64,000 bases of DNA from Xenorhabdus cabanillasii (GCF_003386665.1 NZ_QTUB01000001.1:2728001-2792000); one strand, 5' to 3'. Positions 39,673-50,263 are shown, numbered from the stretch's first letter. Notes: a model not told the origin generated them from the letters alone. Made by a program: numbers and translations.

Positions 39673-40522
39673 TAATAAAGCCTTACTTGAGGTATTGCGT
39701 CAGAAATGGCCTGACATTCCTGCAAAAAATTGGGAAATCAGGCCATTAACAGGTTTGACCCAGGGAAGCCACTATATTACGGATGGTGTGCATCAGATGG
39801 TAGGGCGCAGGCAAACGTGGCATGGTGGAACTCTGGGGGTGAATCGTCAACGGGAAAATCGGATCTTACGCAAGCTCTCTTTTGTCGGTATTGCACCTAA
39901 AGTCATCGCTATGCGTGGTGATTGGCTGTTATTAGAATGGCTGAGCGGAACAAAAGTTACGGCTGAAGCATTTGGTTTACCGTCATTTCAACAATCGTTG
40001 GCGCAAATAGTTGCTAATCTCTATCACCATTCGCCATTGGGTTATTCTCTCCAGCTTAAACAACAAATCGCATCCCAGTGGCAGCAGATTGATAAGCATC
40101 GGCTTTCACCGGATTGGTTGCGGCTACATAAATTATTTATGACAGCAAAAATGCCTGCTCCCTTGAAAATAGCACCCGCTCATATGGATATTCATCCCGA
40201 TAACCTGCTTATAACTTCAGAAGGCCTAAAATTGATTGATTGGGAATATGCAACGGATGTCGATATTGGTTTTTCATTGGCAACCTTATTTAAAGGTAAT
40301 CAATGGGATGAGATACAGCAGAAGACTTTCTTGAATTATTATTGTACCTACGCATCAGGCTACATTGATATCGTTTTATTGGAGCAAAAAATTAAGCAGT
40401 GGGAGCCGTGGGTGAGATACATGATGCTGATGTGGTATGAAGTACGCTGGCAGCGGACAAAAGAGCCACAATTTTCAGCATTGGCTCATCCTTTGCGCTT
40501 GAGCTTTAATCTGGCGTTTTAG
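39656..40522 (+). CDS. thiK: Thiamine kinase ThiK
   Basis: A 288-codon frame encoding an APH/choline-kinase-fold enzyme that phosphorylates thiamine in salvage. The catalytic loop is HMDIHPDNLLI and the metal-binding Asp is in LIDWEYA. The start is uncertain: GTG at 39656 or 39659, or TTG at 39665, all inside or overlapping the end of lpoB; an AGGTAG sits at the right distance for the TTG. Overlap implies translational coupling to lpoB, as in E. coli gene order. Confidence 0.85.
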   Translation: MVILTNNKALLEVLRQKWPDIPAKNWEIRPLTGLTQGSHYITDGVHQMVGRRQTWHGGTLGVNRQRENRILRKLSFVGIAPKVIAMRGDWLLLEWLSGTKVTAEAFGLPSFQQSLAQIVANLYHHSPLGYSLQLKQQIASQWQQIDKHRLSPDWLRLHKLFMTAKMPAPLKIAPAHMDIHPDNLLITSEGLKLIDWEYATDVDIGFSLATLFKGNQWDEIQQKTFLNYYCTYASGYIDIVLLEQKIKQWEPWVRYMMLMWYEVRWQRTKEPQFSALAHPLRLSFNLAF

Positions 40523-40578
40523 TCCGCTGGATGGTGATATCTAATAGATAACCAGTACAAATAGAAGTGAGGAAAGTT

Positions 40579-41598
40579 ATGGGCTCAGTAATGTTAGATG
40601 TTGTTGGTTATGAGCTGGATAGTGAAGAACGTGAAATTCTGCAACATCCATTAGTGGGCGGTTTGATCCTGTTTACCCGCAATTTTCACGATACTCAGCA
40701 GTTACGTGATTTAGTTCGTCAGATCCGCGAAGCCTCCCGCCATCGTTTAGTTATCGCTGTTGATCAGGAAGGGGGACGTGTACAGCGTTTTCATGAAGGT
40801 TTTACTCGCTTACCTGCTGCACAGTCTTTTGCCTGTTTGAATGATGAACTGTTGGGGGGACATTTGGCAGAAGAGTCCGGTTGGCTGATGGCATCAGAAA
40901 TGATCTCAATGGATATTGATATCAGTTTTGCTCCTGTACTGGACTTGGGACATAAGTGCACTGCGATTGGTGAACGTTCGTTTCATGAAGAGCCTGAACC
41001 AGCGATGATAATGGCTGAGCGATTTATCAAAGGCATGCATTCAGCAGGAATGAAATCAACGGGTAAACATTTTCCCGGACACGGAGCAGTAACAGCAGAT
41101 TCTCACAAAGAAACGCCATTGGATGATCGTTCAATGGATGCGATTAGCTGTCACGATATGTTGATCTTCCGTGATTTCATTCAACGAAATTTGCTTGATG
41201 CAATTATGCCGGCTCATGTGATCTACTCTCAGGTTGATCATCGTCCGGCAAGTGCTTCTCCTTACTGGTTGAAAAACGTTTTGCGCCAGCAGCTAGGATT
41301 TACTGGCGTTATTTTTTCTGATGATCTGTCAATGGAAGGTGCGGCAGTTATGGGCGGGTATGCTGAACGTGCGAAAGCCTCACTGGAAGCGGGATGCGAC
41401 ATGATTTTGGTGTGCAATAACCGTCAAGGGGCAACGAATGTCTTGGATAACTTACCAATGATTAACTCGGATAAAATAACACGGTTATATCATCAGGGAG
41501 GTCAGTTCAGTTTGGAAGAGTTGAAAAAATCAGAACGTTGGCAGCAAGCAAACAAGCAATTGAATAATTTATGTGACCAGTGGCTAAGCTGCGGCTGA
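40579..41598 (+). CDS. nagZ: Beta-N-acetylhexosaminidase NagZ
   Basis: A 339-residue GH3 cytosolic enzyme removing GlcNAc from anhydromuropeptides in cell-wall recycling. Start ATG 40579 ([14 protein letters not shown]) is chosen over the GTG at 40567 because GTGAGGA is its ribosome-binding site. Hallmarks: [13 protein letters not shown] (here [13 protein letters not shown]), [18 protein letters not shown] with the catalytic His, and the nucleophile in [11 protein letters not shown]. In E. coli ycfP would follow; it is absent. Confidence 0.95.
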   Translation: MGSVMLDVVGYELDSEEREILQHPLVGGLILFTRNFHDTQQLRDLVRQIREASRHRLVIAVDQEGGRVQRFHEGFTRLPAAQSFACLNDELLGGHLAEESGWLMASEMISMDIDISFAPVLDLGHKCTAIGERSFHEEPEPAMIMAERFIKGMHSAGMKSTGKHFPGHGAVTADSHKETPLDDRSMDAISCHDMLIFRDFIQRNLLDAIMPAHVIYSQVDHRPASASPYWLKNVLRQQLGFTGVIFSDDLSMEGAAVMGGYAERAKASLEAGCDMILVCNNRQGATNVLDNLPMINSDKITRLYHQGGQFSLEELKKSERWQQANKQLNNLCDQWLSCG

Positions 41599-41635
41599 TC
41601 ATTGAATTTGTCTGATTGGTTGCTATCAAATCTGG

Positions 41636-41680
41636 GATAGGGTTACTGCCTGGTGATCCTATCTCTTTTGTCCCTTTTTA
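41636..41680 (+). terminator. nagZ terminator
   Basis: GATAGG pairs with CCTATC with additional pairing inside (TTAC/GGTGA region), followed by TCTTTTGTCCCTTTTT. Moderate intrinsic terminator. Confidence 0.55.
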
Positions 41681-42007
41681 TTTATTTCTCCCTAAAGTTG
41701 GTTCCAGAATATCGTTTTGTCAGAAAATTTCCATAAATCACACAATATTAACATTGTAAATTACAAATTTTCATAAATCAGATTTAAGTTGGATTAATTA
41801 AACTAAGAACACAAATTTTGTGATTGGTGTCTAATTAATCAAAAGAATTTGATAGGGGCTATTTTTGGTATGACCTGCTGACTAGCCATGATATTCTGGA
41901 GATATTTTCAGTGCGAAATTTATTATGCCTAATGTTATTTAAGAACGTTATCCAAAAATTGTTTTAGCACTTTACATAACATTAGTTGTATTTTCAGTGG
42001 GGTAGTC
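41681..42007 (+). promoter_or_regulatory. ndh upstream region with inverted repeat
   Basis: AT-rich leader of ndh with no gene; E. coli ycfP, expected here, is gone. ATCAAA-AGAA-TTTGAT at 41838-41853 is a perfect 6-bp-arm palindrome. Its half-sites are everted relative to the FNR consensus TTGAT-N4-ATCAA, so it is not an FNR box as written. GGGG upstream of ATG 42008 serves as ribosome-binding site. Confidence 0.35.
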
Positions 42008-43309
42008 ATGACAACGCCAAAGACAAGAATTGTCATCATTGGTGGGGGTGCTGGTGGTTTAGAGCTGGCAACACGTTTGGGACATAAATTAGGGCGTAAG
42101 CAAAAAGCCGAAATTACTTTGGTGGATCGCAACAACAGCCACTTATGGAAGCCATTGTTGCATGAAGTCGCAACAGGCTCTCTTGATGATGGTGTTGATG
42201 CATTAAGTTATCTGGCCCATGCCAGTAACCATTACTTTAACTTTCAGTTAGGTACACTCACCAATATCGATCGTGAACGAAAGAAAGTCACACTGGCTGA
42301 GATCCGCGATGAAAATGATTTACTAGTACCAGAGCGTGAGTTGGCTTACGACATTCTTGTTATGGCATTGGGTAGCCAATCGAATGATTTTGGTACGGCA
42401 GGTGTAAGAGAAAACTGTATTTTCCTTGATAATCCACAACAAGCACATCGTTTCCACAATGAGATGTTAAACCTGTTTCTGAAATATTCTGCAAATCAAT
42501 GTGCGGAAGAGAAAGTTAACATTGCGATTGTTGGTGGTGGTGCAACAGGTGTTGAGCTTTCAGCAGAGCTGTATAACGCCGTTAAGCAGTTGAACAGTTA
42601 CGGTTTTGAAAGCCTGAATTCAGACGCATTGAATGTTACTTTGGTTGAGGCGGGTGAACGAATTCTGCCGGCATTGCCGCCACGTATTTCCAGTGCTGCG
42701 CATCAGGAATTAACCAAACTTGGTGTTAAAGTCCTGACCAAAACTATGGTAACCAGTGCCGATGAACATGGACTGAATACCAAAGATGGTGAACAGATCA
42801 AGGCTTCTTTGATGGTTTGGGCTGCGGGAATTAAGGCGCCTGACTTTATGAAAGAGATTGGGGGACTGGAAACAAACCGCATAAATCAGTTGGTTGTGAA
42901 ACCTACTTTGCAGTCAACATTGGATGACAATATTTTTGCTATTGGTGATTGTGCATCATGCCCGAAAAAAGAGGGGGGTTTTGTTCCTCCGCGCGCCCAG
43001 TCTGCTCACCAGATGGCAAGTCGTTGTTATGACAACATTTTGGCTCTATTGAGTGAGAAACCACTGAAGGAGTATGTGTATAAAGATCACGGTTCACTGG
43101 TATCTTTATCTAAATTCAGTACAGTTGGTAGTTTGATGGGTAACTTGATGCGTGGTTCCATGATGGTAGAAGGGCGTATTGCACGCATTGTTTATATCTC
43201 TTTATACCGCATGCATCAGGTCGCATTACATGGATATATTAAAACAGGCTTAATGATGCTGGTTGGTGGAATTAACCGTGTTATTCGTCCGCGCTTGAAA
43301 TTGCACTAA
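42008..43309 (+). CDS. ndh: NADH:quinone oxidoreductase II Ndh
   Basis: A 433-residue non-proton-pumping NADH dehydrogenase bound to the inner membrane. Two Rossmann motifs: FAD-binding [18 protein letters not shown] at the start and NADH-binding [17 protein letters not shown] near residue 175. FAIGDCASC precedes the quinone/membrane-binding C-terminus ([25 protein letters not shown]). Full length. Confidence 0.95.
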   Translation: MTTPKTRIVIIGGGAGGLELATRLGHKLGRKQKAEITLVDRNNSHLWKPLLHEVATGSLDDGVDALSYLAHASNHYFNFQLGTLTNIDRERKKVTLAEIRDENDLLVPERELAYDILVMALGSQSNDFGTAGVRENCIFLDNPQQAHRFHNEMLNLFLKYSANQCAEEKVNIAIVGGGATGVELSAELYNAVKQLNSYGFESLNSDALNVTLVEAGERILPALPPRISSAAHQELTKLGVKVLTKTMVTSADEHGLNTKDGEQIKASLMVWAAGIKAPDFMKEIGGLETNRINQLVVKPTLQSTLDDNIFAIGDCASCPKKEGGFVPPRAQSAHQMASRCYDNILALLSEKPLKEYVYKDHGSLVSLSKFSTVGSLMGNLMRGSMMVEGRIARIVYISLYRMHQVALHGYIKTGLMMLVGGINRVIRPRLKLH

Positions 43310-43320
43310 TTGAGTTAAAG

Positions 43321-43365
43321 TGGTTCATCTGGATTTAAGATATCCAAAATATTTCAGATGAACCA
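43321..43365 (+). terminator. ndh terminator
   Basis: TGGTTCATCTG pairs perfectly with CAGATGAACCA (11 bp) with a loop that itself holds a GGAT/ATCC mini-stem; TTAAATATTTTTTTA follows. Confidence 0.78.
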
Positions 43366-43780
43366 TTAAATATTTTTTTATTTTATCTTGATTATTTATT
43401 ATATTTTTTGTTATACCTTTCATAATTATTTCTCTATTATTTTTTAAACCTGTTTAATCCTTGTAATAAGACTAATTTTAAATAGGTAACTATAGAATAA
43501 CAATGTATGTCAATATGTTAAAGTTGAAAACATTTAGTAAAAACATTCAATCTAATGATATATAAAGAATAAGGGATATAAATTGAATGAAAAAACGCTA
43601 TTCAATAGATTTTAAATCTTAATAAAAATCAAAAGGCTAAAATATAGATAACATTTATTTTAGGAACCTCATAGGATTTTTCTTAATAATGAATTGAACG
43701 CATTTTTGGTTTCTAAAAATAGTTAATGAACATGTTTAAATCCAGGAGTATATCAAATTATTAATATAACAAGGTGCTAT
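43366..43780. other. Very AT-rich intergenic DNA before umoD
   Basis: About 415 bp, extremely AT-rich, no called gene. It must hold the umoD promoter and resembles the AT-rich upstream regions that attract H-NS in enterobacteria. An 11-codon frame at 43587 (MKKRYSIDFKS) looks superficially like a transposase start but is too short to call. Confidence 0.4.
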
Positions 43781-44248
43781 GTGAGTAAACTAAAGACAAG
43801 GCAGTGTGGGATTTACTCTCTGATTGTTATGATTGCCGTTGGTATCGCTGCAATATTTTATTTTAAAAACCCGCAGCCTAAAATTGCACAGGTGCTCTCT
43901 TCAGAGCCTATCAAAACAATGGCTTCTGCTCCTCAATATTATTGTAATGGGGCTTTGCTACCATTTCTAATCGGATTGAGAAATATTGAGAATGACCATC
44001 TGTCTGTATATAAGAATAGTATGTTCACTCTTATTGAAATGTTAAATATAAAAAGAGAATATCATGCATTGAACTATTCTCAATTAAAAAATTGTGTCAT
44101 GGTTCATGTCAAGGAAAAACGTATTATTGGGTATGACGTTATTTATATGATCGGTGATAAACCTGGTAAAGTGAGAGTGACACATAGACCAGAACAAACT
44201 ATTCCTCTGGATGAAAAGGGGAGATTAATTCTCAAGCCATATTTGTAG
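43781..44248 (+). CDS. umoD: UmoD/YcfJ-family membrane-associated protein lacking the glycine zipper
   Basis: A 155-residue protein starting at GTG 43781 with one N-terminal membrane segment (about residues 11-27). Its ends match E. coli YcfJ: AQVLSSEPIKT near residue 36 (YcfJ AQVVSATPIKE) and the C-terminus IIGYDVIYMIGDKPGKVR ... IPLDEKGRLIL (YcfJ GYDVTYKIGDQQGKIR, IPLDSNGQLIL). Cys55 and Cys105 correspond to the flanking Cys of YcfJ. The glycine-zipper two-helix segment of YcfJ is missing; a non-glycine stretch of about 45 residues replaces it. ycfJ follows ndh in E. coli too. In Proteus, UmoD up-regulates the flagellar master operon flhDC, so a motility role is inferred. Confidence 0.72.
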   Translation: MSKLKTRQCGIYSLIVMIAVGIAAIFYFKNPQPKIAQVLSSEPIKTMASAPQYYCNGALLPFLIGLRNIENDHLSVYKNSMFTLIEMLNIKREYHALNYSQLKNCVMVHVKEKRIIGYDVIYMIGDKPGKVRVTHRPEQTIPLDEKGRLILKPYL

Positions 44249-44270
44249 AGACAGGCCGTTTCAAAAAGGA

Positions 44271-44355
44271 GCTGCACCCCAGTCACATAGTTACCTATGC
44301 TCCCGGGGATTGGTTTCCTGGCCGCAGCGACACAACTTGAAATTTATTGGGTATA
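44271..44355. repeat. ERIC-like intergenic repeat
   Basis: The core (44277-44308) is a long imperfect palindrome from CCCC to GGGG with CATAG-TTAC-CTATG at its centre. The following TATGCTCCCGGGGATT resembles the ERIC1R-type sequence (ATGTAAGCTCCTGGGGATTC). The right flank CAACTTGAAATTTATTGGGTATA-like end (split here, 44333-44355) is common beside such elements in Photorhabdus and Xenorhabdus as I recall. It lies between convergent umoD and mfd. Confidence 0.7.
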
Positions 44356-44362
44356 GTCGCTG

Positions 44363-47300
44363 TTATATCTGATGTTGTTCGAATGTTTCCAATAATGTTT
44401 GGATGAACGATAAACGTGTTGCCCTTTTGGTTAAATCAGTCATGAATTTTAATTTAGAAGGCCCGTCCAGTCGGTAAATGTTGGGCTGAGTTTGCAATAA
44501 GCCGATGAGGTAATTGGTATCCACTTTGTTGTTTTGGCTAAATTCAATAAAGCCACCTTTCTCATGGGCTTCTATGCGCCTAATTCCCAATTCTTGGGCC
44601 GTCAGGCGGATAGAAGCAGATTGCAATAACTGTCGGCCGGGATCAGGTAATGTACCGAATCGGTCAATTAATTCAACCTTCAATTCTGCCAGCTCATCGT
44701 CATTTTGCGCACTTGCAATACGTTTATAGAAAGAAAGGCGCATATTCACATCAGGAATATAATCATCGGGCAAAAGTACTGGCATGCGTAGTTCTACTTC
44801 GGTTTGGTTAGTGGTGAGATCCTCAAGTGATGGCTCTCGCCCATCTTTGAGTGCATCAACTGCACTTTCCAGTAACTCCATATAGAGAGTGAAACCGATG
44901 CTCGCCATTTGCCCACTTTGATCTTCGCCCAAAAATTCACCGGCTCCCCTGATTTCCAGATCATGAGTTGCCAGCGCAAATCCTGCCCCCAGATCTTCAA
45001 GGGAGGCAATTGCTTCCAGCCGTTTTTGGGCATCTGTGGTCATCGCCTTTGGATGAGGAGTCAGTAAATAAGCATAAGCCTGGTGGTGAGAGCGGCCAAC
45101 ACGTCCCCGCAATTGATGCAATTGAGCCAGACCAAAATGGTCTGCGCGTTCAATAATAATGGTATTGGCTGTAGGAATATCAATACCTGTTTCAATAATC
45201 GTAGTACATATCAGCACATTAAAACGCTGATGATGAAAATCTGCCATGACCCGTTCCAGATCACGTTCGCGCATTTGCCCATGGCCGACCGCGATTCTCG
45301 CTTCAGGAACTAACTCTTCCAATCGATTTTTTGCTTTCTCAATATTCTCAACATCGTTATAAAGATAATAAACCTGACCACCACGTAAAATTTCACGCAG
45401 GATAGATTCTCGAACCACTAAGCTATCATATTCACGCACAAAAGTTTTCACTGCCAGACGACGCGCTGGTGGTGTGGCAATAATTGATAAATCGCGCATA
45501 CCACTCATTGCCATATTGAGTGTTCGGGGAATGGGGGTTGCTGTCATGGTCAGAACATCAACATTGGCACGGATAGCTTTGATACGCTCTTTGTGACGAA
45601 CACCAAACCGATGTTCTTCATCAACAACCAATAATCCCAGATCTTTCCAAAGGAGATCATTCTGTAACAGTTTGTGAGTGCCAATGATAATATCGACTTT
45701 CCCCTCTGCCGCCATATCTATAACTTGTTGCTGTTCTTTAGCACTGCGGAATCGGGACATAACTTCAATATGTACAGGCCAATTCGCAAAACGATCACGG
45801 AAATTGTCATAATGCTGTTGAGCCAGTAGGGTAGTTGGAACTAAAACGGCGACCTGTTTATTATTATTGATAGCGGTAAAAGCAGCGCGCATTGCCACTT
45901 CTGTTTTACCGAAACCAACGTCACCACATACCAGCCTGTCCATGGCGATGGGCTGACACATATCACTTAATACAGCATTGATGGTTTGTTCTTGATCCGG
46001 TGTTGTATCGAACGGGAAACTCTGACAGAACAGTTGATATTGCTCCCGATCGTGCTTAAAGGCAAAACCGGGTTTAATGGCACGCCGCGCATATACATCC
46101 AGTAATTCAGCCGCGACATCACGAATTTTTTCTGCTGCTTTCTGGCGTGCTTTATTCCAGGCATCACCACCAAGTTTGTGCAGAGGTGCATTTTCCTCTG
46201 CTCCTCCAGCGTAACGGCTGATTAAGTGTAGGGAGGAGACGGGAACATACAATTTATCCTCTCCGGCGTAGGTCAGGATGAGATATTCCGCTTTAATTCC
46301 GCCTGCTTCCAGTGTCGTCAGCCCTTGGTAGCGTCCAACACCATGTTCAAGGTGTACAACGGGTTGACCATGACGCAATTCTGCGAGGTTACGGATCAAG
46401 GTATCAGTATTGATTGTGCGACGGTTATCCTGACGGCGGCGACTCACTCGCTCACCAAGCATGTCGCTTTCACAGATCAGGGCTAGTTTTTTCTCCTCAT
46501 CAACGAAGCCTTGTTCTGCTGCACCGATCATTAAAAAACAGCCCGGCTCCTTAGCATCCGCTAACTGTCGTATTTTTATTGGATGAATTTTGATCCGCGA
46601 TAGTAATTCGTTTACAGACTCCCGACGTCCTTCACTTTCCACTGAAAAAATGATCTTACCGTTAAATTGTTCTATAAAACGGCGTACTTTATCCAAAGGG
46701 GCTTTTTGATGCACAGCAACGGATACATCGGGTAAAGGCTGGTAAGCGAGATTGATACTCCCGGCTTTTTGCGGCAGTTCTTCGTTTCTGATTTGGAGGC
46801 GGGGCCAGTTTTTCAATTCAGCGAATAGTTTATCGACAGGAAGCCAAATTCGTTCAGGTGGCAGTAATGGCCGCATTGGGTCAACTTTACGGCTCTCAAA
46901 ACGTTGTTCTGTGTCCTGCCAAAAACGTTCGGTTGTCGCCATTAGGTCTTGTGTAATAAGTAAGGTGTTTTCTGGCAAGTAATCAAAGAGTGTGGATAAA
47001 GACTGCTCAAAGAACAATGGTTGCCAGTATTCAATGCCTGCCGGTAGCGTTTTTTTACTGACTTGCTGATAAATATGTTCAGCATCACGGCGAACTTCAA
47101 ATTGTTCACGCCATTGGCTGCGAAATAATTCGATAGCTTCTTTATCTGTTGGGAATTCATGGGCGGGCAGTAAGCTGATTTTTTCCACTTCCGCGAGAGT
47201 ACGTTGGCTATCCACGTCAAAAGTACGCAGGCTATCGATTTCATCATCAAAAAAATCGATACGGTAAGGGTGTTCACTCCCCATAGGGAAGAGATCAAAC

Positions 47301-47803
47301 AGGGCGCCGCGTGTAGCAAATTCACCATGCTCAAGCACTTGATCCACACTGCGATAGCCAGCTTGTTCCAGGTCAGCACGTAATTTGTCACGGGAAAGTT
47401 GTTGCCCCTTACTCATGATCAAAGCATGCCCGCTGAGATATTCATGCGGGCAAACCCGCTGCATCAATGTATTTACAGGCAAGATAAGAACGCCTTTCAT
47501 CATGAAAGGTAATTGATACAGCGTAGATAAACGGTTTGAAATGATTTCTTGATGGGGTGAAAAACTATCGTAAGGCAATGTTTCCCAATCTGACAGCATG
47601 TTTATTGGGGAGTGGGTGAATTGTGGAATTTCATCACGCAACCGTAAGGCATTCTGCATATCTTTTGTAACTAGCAGAACAGGCCCTGAGTGACGTTCAA
47701 TGATTTCGGCGCATTCGATGGCACAAGCAGCGCCGATCAGGTGGCCTAATTGGCGGATATCACCGCGACGTTCAGGAAGTTGATAACGATATTTTGCGGA
47801 CAT
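44363..47803 (-). CDS. mfd: Transcription-repair coupling factor Mfd
   Basis: A 1146-residue DNA translocase that removes stalled RNA polymerase and recruits UvrA. The UvrB-homology module lies in about residues 1-350, the RNAP-interaction domain near residue 480-550 (VVHLEHGVGRYQGL, EYLILTYAGEDKLYVPV), and the RecG-like motor follows: Walker A CGDVGFGKTEVAMRAAF, DEEHRFGVRHKE, TMTATPIPRTL, RADHFGLAQLHQLRGRVGRS. The C-terminal D7 domain is complete. About two residues shorter than E. coli Mfd. Confidence 0.96.
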   Translation of the reverse strand: MSAKYRYQLPERRGDIRQLGHLIGAACAIECAEIIERHSGPVLLVTKDMQNALRLRDEIPQFTHSPINMLSDWETLPYDSFSPHQEIISNRLSTLYQLPFMMKGVLILPVNTLMQRVCPHEYLSGHALIMSKGQQLSRDKLRADLEQAGYRSVDQVLEHGEFATRGALFDLFPMGSEHPYRIDFFDDEIDSLRTFDVDSQRTLAEVEKISLLPAHEFPTDKEAIELFRSQWREQFEVRRDAEHIYQQVSKKTLPAGIEYWQPLFFEQSLSTLFDYLPENTLLITQDLMATTERFWQDTEQRFESRKVDPMRPLLPPERIWLPVDKLFAELKNWPRLQIRNEELPQKAGSINLAYQPLPDVSVAVHQKAPLDKVRRFIEQFNGKIIFSVESEGRRESVNELLSRIKIHPIKIRQLADAKEPGCFLMIGAAEQGFVDEEKKLALICESDMLGERVSRRRQDNRRTINTDTLIRNLAELRHGQPVVHLEHGVGRYQGLTTLEAGGIKAEYLILTYAGEDKLYVPVSSLHLISRYAGGAEENAPLHKLGGDAWNKARQKAAEKIRDVAAELLDVYARRAIKPGFAFKHDREQYQLFCQSFPFDTTPDQEQTINAVLSDMCQPIAMDRLVCGDVGFGKTEVAMRAAFTAINNNKQVAVLVPTTLLAQQHYDNFRDRFANWPVHIEVMSRFRSAKEQQQVIDMAAEGKVDIIIGTHKLLQNDLLWKDLGLLVVDEEHRFGVRHKERIKAIRANVDVLTMTATPIPRTLNMAMSGMRDLSIIATPPARRLAVKTFVREYDSLVVRESILREILRGGQVYYLYNDVENIEKAKNRLEELVPEARIAVGHGQMRERDLERVMADFHHQRFNVLICTTIIETGIDIPTANTIIIERADHFGLAQLHQLRGRVGRSHHQAYAYLLTPHPKAMTTDAQKRLEAIASLEDLGAGFALATHDLEIRGAGEFLGEDQSGQMASIGFTLYMELLESAVDALKDGREPSLEDLTTNQTEVELRMPVLLPDDYIPDVNMRLSFYKRIASAQNDDELAELKVELIDRFGTLPDPGRQLLQSASIRLTAQELGIRRIEAHEKGGFIEFSQNNKVDTNYLIGLLQTQPNIYRLDGPSKLKFMTDLTKRATRLSFIQTLLETFEQHQI

Positions 47804-48366
47804 AAGCGTTTAATGTGTTCTCTAAGATTCAGTCCATTCCCAACACATTTTTAACCCAGTAGCCTTTACAATAAATATGCCGGCAGGTTGAGAGGCAGGT
47901 TGAGAGAAAGTAAAAAACACAGAACCGAAGTATGAATGGCTCCATGAAGGTACAACTCCCCTTTATTATCCCCGAACACTTTGCTTTGGCAACAGGGGAG
48001 TAACAGATTTAATATTTGTATTGAGGCGATATATTAATTCAATGAATATGGAAATTTTGTTACCAAAGGTAATATTTTTTCAGAAAATTAAAATAATTAA
48101 AGTGATCGATGGTTGATGAATAATTGATAAGAAATTTGAGCCGGAAAGGAAAACCACGATTTTTATCTTCAACCTGAAAGGGTGATAAGCAAATCTCAGT
48201 TAAACGGTGATAATATGTAATCAGTAAACTATGTGGGTTGAATTTTGTACAGAGTGTGTGTGTAAAAAATACAGATGTAAAAATGAATACGCAAAATAGA
48301 GATAAGATATGACCTTTCCTATTAATTTATTGTTTTTAAATAATTCCCTTTGATACGGCGGATTCC
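47804..48366. other. mfd-lolC divergent intergenic region
   Basis: No gene seen in 560 bp. It contains a tandem duplication of GCAGGTTGAGAG (47883-47906), a CTCCCCT/AGGGGAG stem (47956-48000) and a small TTACC-AAA-GGTAA hairpin followed by TATTTTTT (48059-48080). The last two could end a short transcript; a small RNA is possible but unsupported by any known family. E. coli ycfT is absent. Confidence 0.35.
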
Positions 48367-49569
48367 ATGTTTCAGTCTGTCTCATTATTTATCGGATTGC
48401 GCTATATGCGTGGACGAGCGGTCGATAAGTTTGGCCGCTTTGTTTCTTGGTTATCAGCCATTGGCATCACTTTGGGAGTGGCTGCATTGATTACTGTGTT
48501 ATCAGTGATGAACGGTTTTGAGCGTTCATTGGAAGCCAGTATTCTGGGTTTTATGCCTCAGGCGATCATTACTTCAGAAAAAGGTTCGATTAATCCTGTC
48601 AAATATCCTGATAGCCAGCTTTCAGGGTTAAAAGGTGTCAGCCGTATCGAGCCGATTGTTCAGGGGGATGTTGTACTGCAAAGTGCCCGTAATGTTGGTG
48701 TCGGAGTGATGTTGGGTATTACGTCAGGTGAATATACCCCATTAGCAGAATATACGGTTGATGTTGATCTGAGCCAATTACAGCCTGGTCGCTATTTTGT
48801 GATCTTAGGGGAAAAACTAGCGGCAAGATTGGGAGTCAAACGGGGTGATCAAATTCGTGTTATTGTGCCGAGTGCCAGCCAACTCACCCCAATGGGCAGG
48901 ATCCCCAGTCAGCGTTTATTTACGGTAGCCGGAACATTCTTTGCTAACAGCGAAGTTGATGACACAGAAATGTTGGTTAATCAGCAAGATGCAGCACGTC
49001 TTTTACGTTATCCCATAAATAATATTACGGGCTGGCGTTTGTTCCTCAATGAGCCATTGAAAGTGGATGAATTGAGCCAGCAACTGCTGCCAAAAGGTCT
49101 AATCTGGAAAGATTGGCGCGAACGCAAGGGAGAGTTTTTTCAGGCTGTGCGAATGGAAAAGAATATGATGGGATTATTGCTTAGTCTGATCATTGCAGTA
49201 GCTGCTTTCAATATTATTACTTCCCTTTCTTTATTGGTGATGGAAAAACAGGGAGAGATTGCTATTTTGCAGACACAAGGGCTGACCCGTTGTCAGATAA
49301 TGGCTATTTTTATGATCCAAGGGGCAGGAGCGGGCATCATTGGTGCTTTACTGGGAACGGGATTGGGAATACTGTTTTCCAGTCAACTCAATAAATTAAT
49401 GCCCATTATAGGCTTGCTGACTGAAGGTATGCAGTTACCTGTCGCCATTGAGCCTGTTCAAGTGGTGATCATTGCCATTATTGCCATACTGATCTCATTG
49501 TTATCAACTTTATACCCTTCCTGGCGCGCGGCTGCCATTCAACCTGCTGAGGCTTTACGTTATGAGTAA
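48367..49569 (+). CDS. lolC: Lipoprotein-releasing complex permease LolC
   Basis: A 400-residue inner-membrane subunit of LolCDE, which extracts lipoproteins for LolA. One N-terminal helix, a large periplasmic MacB-like domain (about residues 45-265) and three C-terminal helices. Typical blocks are [40 protein letters not shown] and [21 protein letters not shown]. The lolC stop overlaps the lolD start by eight bases. LolC takes LolA through its periplasmic hook. Confidence 0.94.
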   Translation: MFQSVSLFIGLRYMRGRAVDKFGRFVSWLSAIGITLGVAALITVLSVMNGFERSLEASILGFMPQAIITSEKGSINPVKYPDSQLSGLKGVSRIEPIVQGDVVLQSARNVGVGVMLGITSGEYTPLAEYTVDVDLSQLQPGRYFVILGEKLAARLGVKRGDQIRVIVPSASQLTPMGRIPSQRLFTVAGTFFANSEVDDTEMLVNQQDAARLLRYPINNITGWRLFLNEPLKVDELSQQLLPKGLIWKDWRERKGEFFQAVRMEKNMMGLLLSLIIAVAAFNIITSLSLLVMEKQGEIAILQTQGLTRCQIMAIFMIQGAGAGIIGALLGTGLGILFSSQLNKLMPIIGLLTEGMQLPVAIEPVQVVIIAIIAILISLLSTLYPSWRAAAIQPAEALRYE

Positions 49570-50263
49570 CCAACCTTTATTGCTATGTCATCATTTGTGC
49601 AAAAAATATCAGGAAGGGCAGGTTTCTACAGAGGTATTAAAAAACGTCACTTTCTCTATGCAACAAGGAGAAATGATGGCGATTGTCGGGAGTTCTGGTT
49701 CTGGCAAAAGTACTCTGTTGCACTTACTTGGTGGATTGGATTCACCGACTGCTGGTGAAGTTCTTTTCAAGGGAAAATCTCTTAATAAGATGTCTGCTTC
49801 CGGGCGAGCGGAATTACGGAACAGTGAAATTGGTTTTATTTACCAGTTTCATCATCTGTTACCTGATTTCAATGCACTAGAAAATGTCGCTATGCCATTA
49901 CTTATCGGAGGTAAAACGCGTCAGGCTCAACAAAAGTCGCGGGATATGCTGGCGGCAGTCGGATTGGAAAATCGGGCACACCACCGACCTTCTGAATTAT
50001 CAGGAGGAGAACGTCAAAGAGTTGCCATTGCCCGTGCATTAGTCAATGAGCCGTCATTAGTACTGGCTGATGAACCGACAGGCAATCTTGATCAACGTAA
50101 TGCTGACAGTATCTTTGAGCTTTTGAAAGAGCTGAATCAACGGCAAGGTACGGCATTTTTGGTAGTAACTCATGATCTGAAATTGGCTGACCGATTGGCA
50201 CGTCAGGTAGAAATGCGCGACGGATATTTACAGGATGAATTAACCCTAATGGGGGAAATGTAA
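49562..50263 (+). CDS. lolD: Lipoprotein-releasing ATPase LolD
   Basis: A 233-residue ABC ATPase. Walker [13 protein letters not shown]-loop [19 protein letters not shown], signature [15 protein letters not shown], Walker [13 protein letters not shown], switch His VVTHDLKLA. It powers LolCE. Overlaps lolC by eight bases and shares one base with lolE (TAATG). Confidence 0.96.
   Translation: MSNQPLLLCHHLCKKYQEGQVSTEVLKNVTFSMQQGEMMAIVGSSGSGKSTLLHLLGGLDSPTAGEVLFKGKSLNKMSASGRAELRNSEIGFIYQFHHLLPDFNALENVAMPLLIGGKTRQAQQKSRDMLAAVGLENRAHHRPSELSGGERQRVAIARALVNEPSLVLADEPTGNLDQRNADSIFELLKELNQRQGTAFLVVTHDLKLADRLARQVEMRDGYLQDELTLMGEM

Noticed and set aside
41838..41853. FNR box upstream of ndh
   Set aside because: The palindrome ATCAAA-AGAA-TTTGAT has its half-sites everted relative to TTGAT-N4-ATCAA.
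43587..43622. Transposase remnant (MKKRYSIDFKS)
   Set aside because: Only 11 codons, no inverted repeats and no further transposase-like sequence around it; likely chance.
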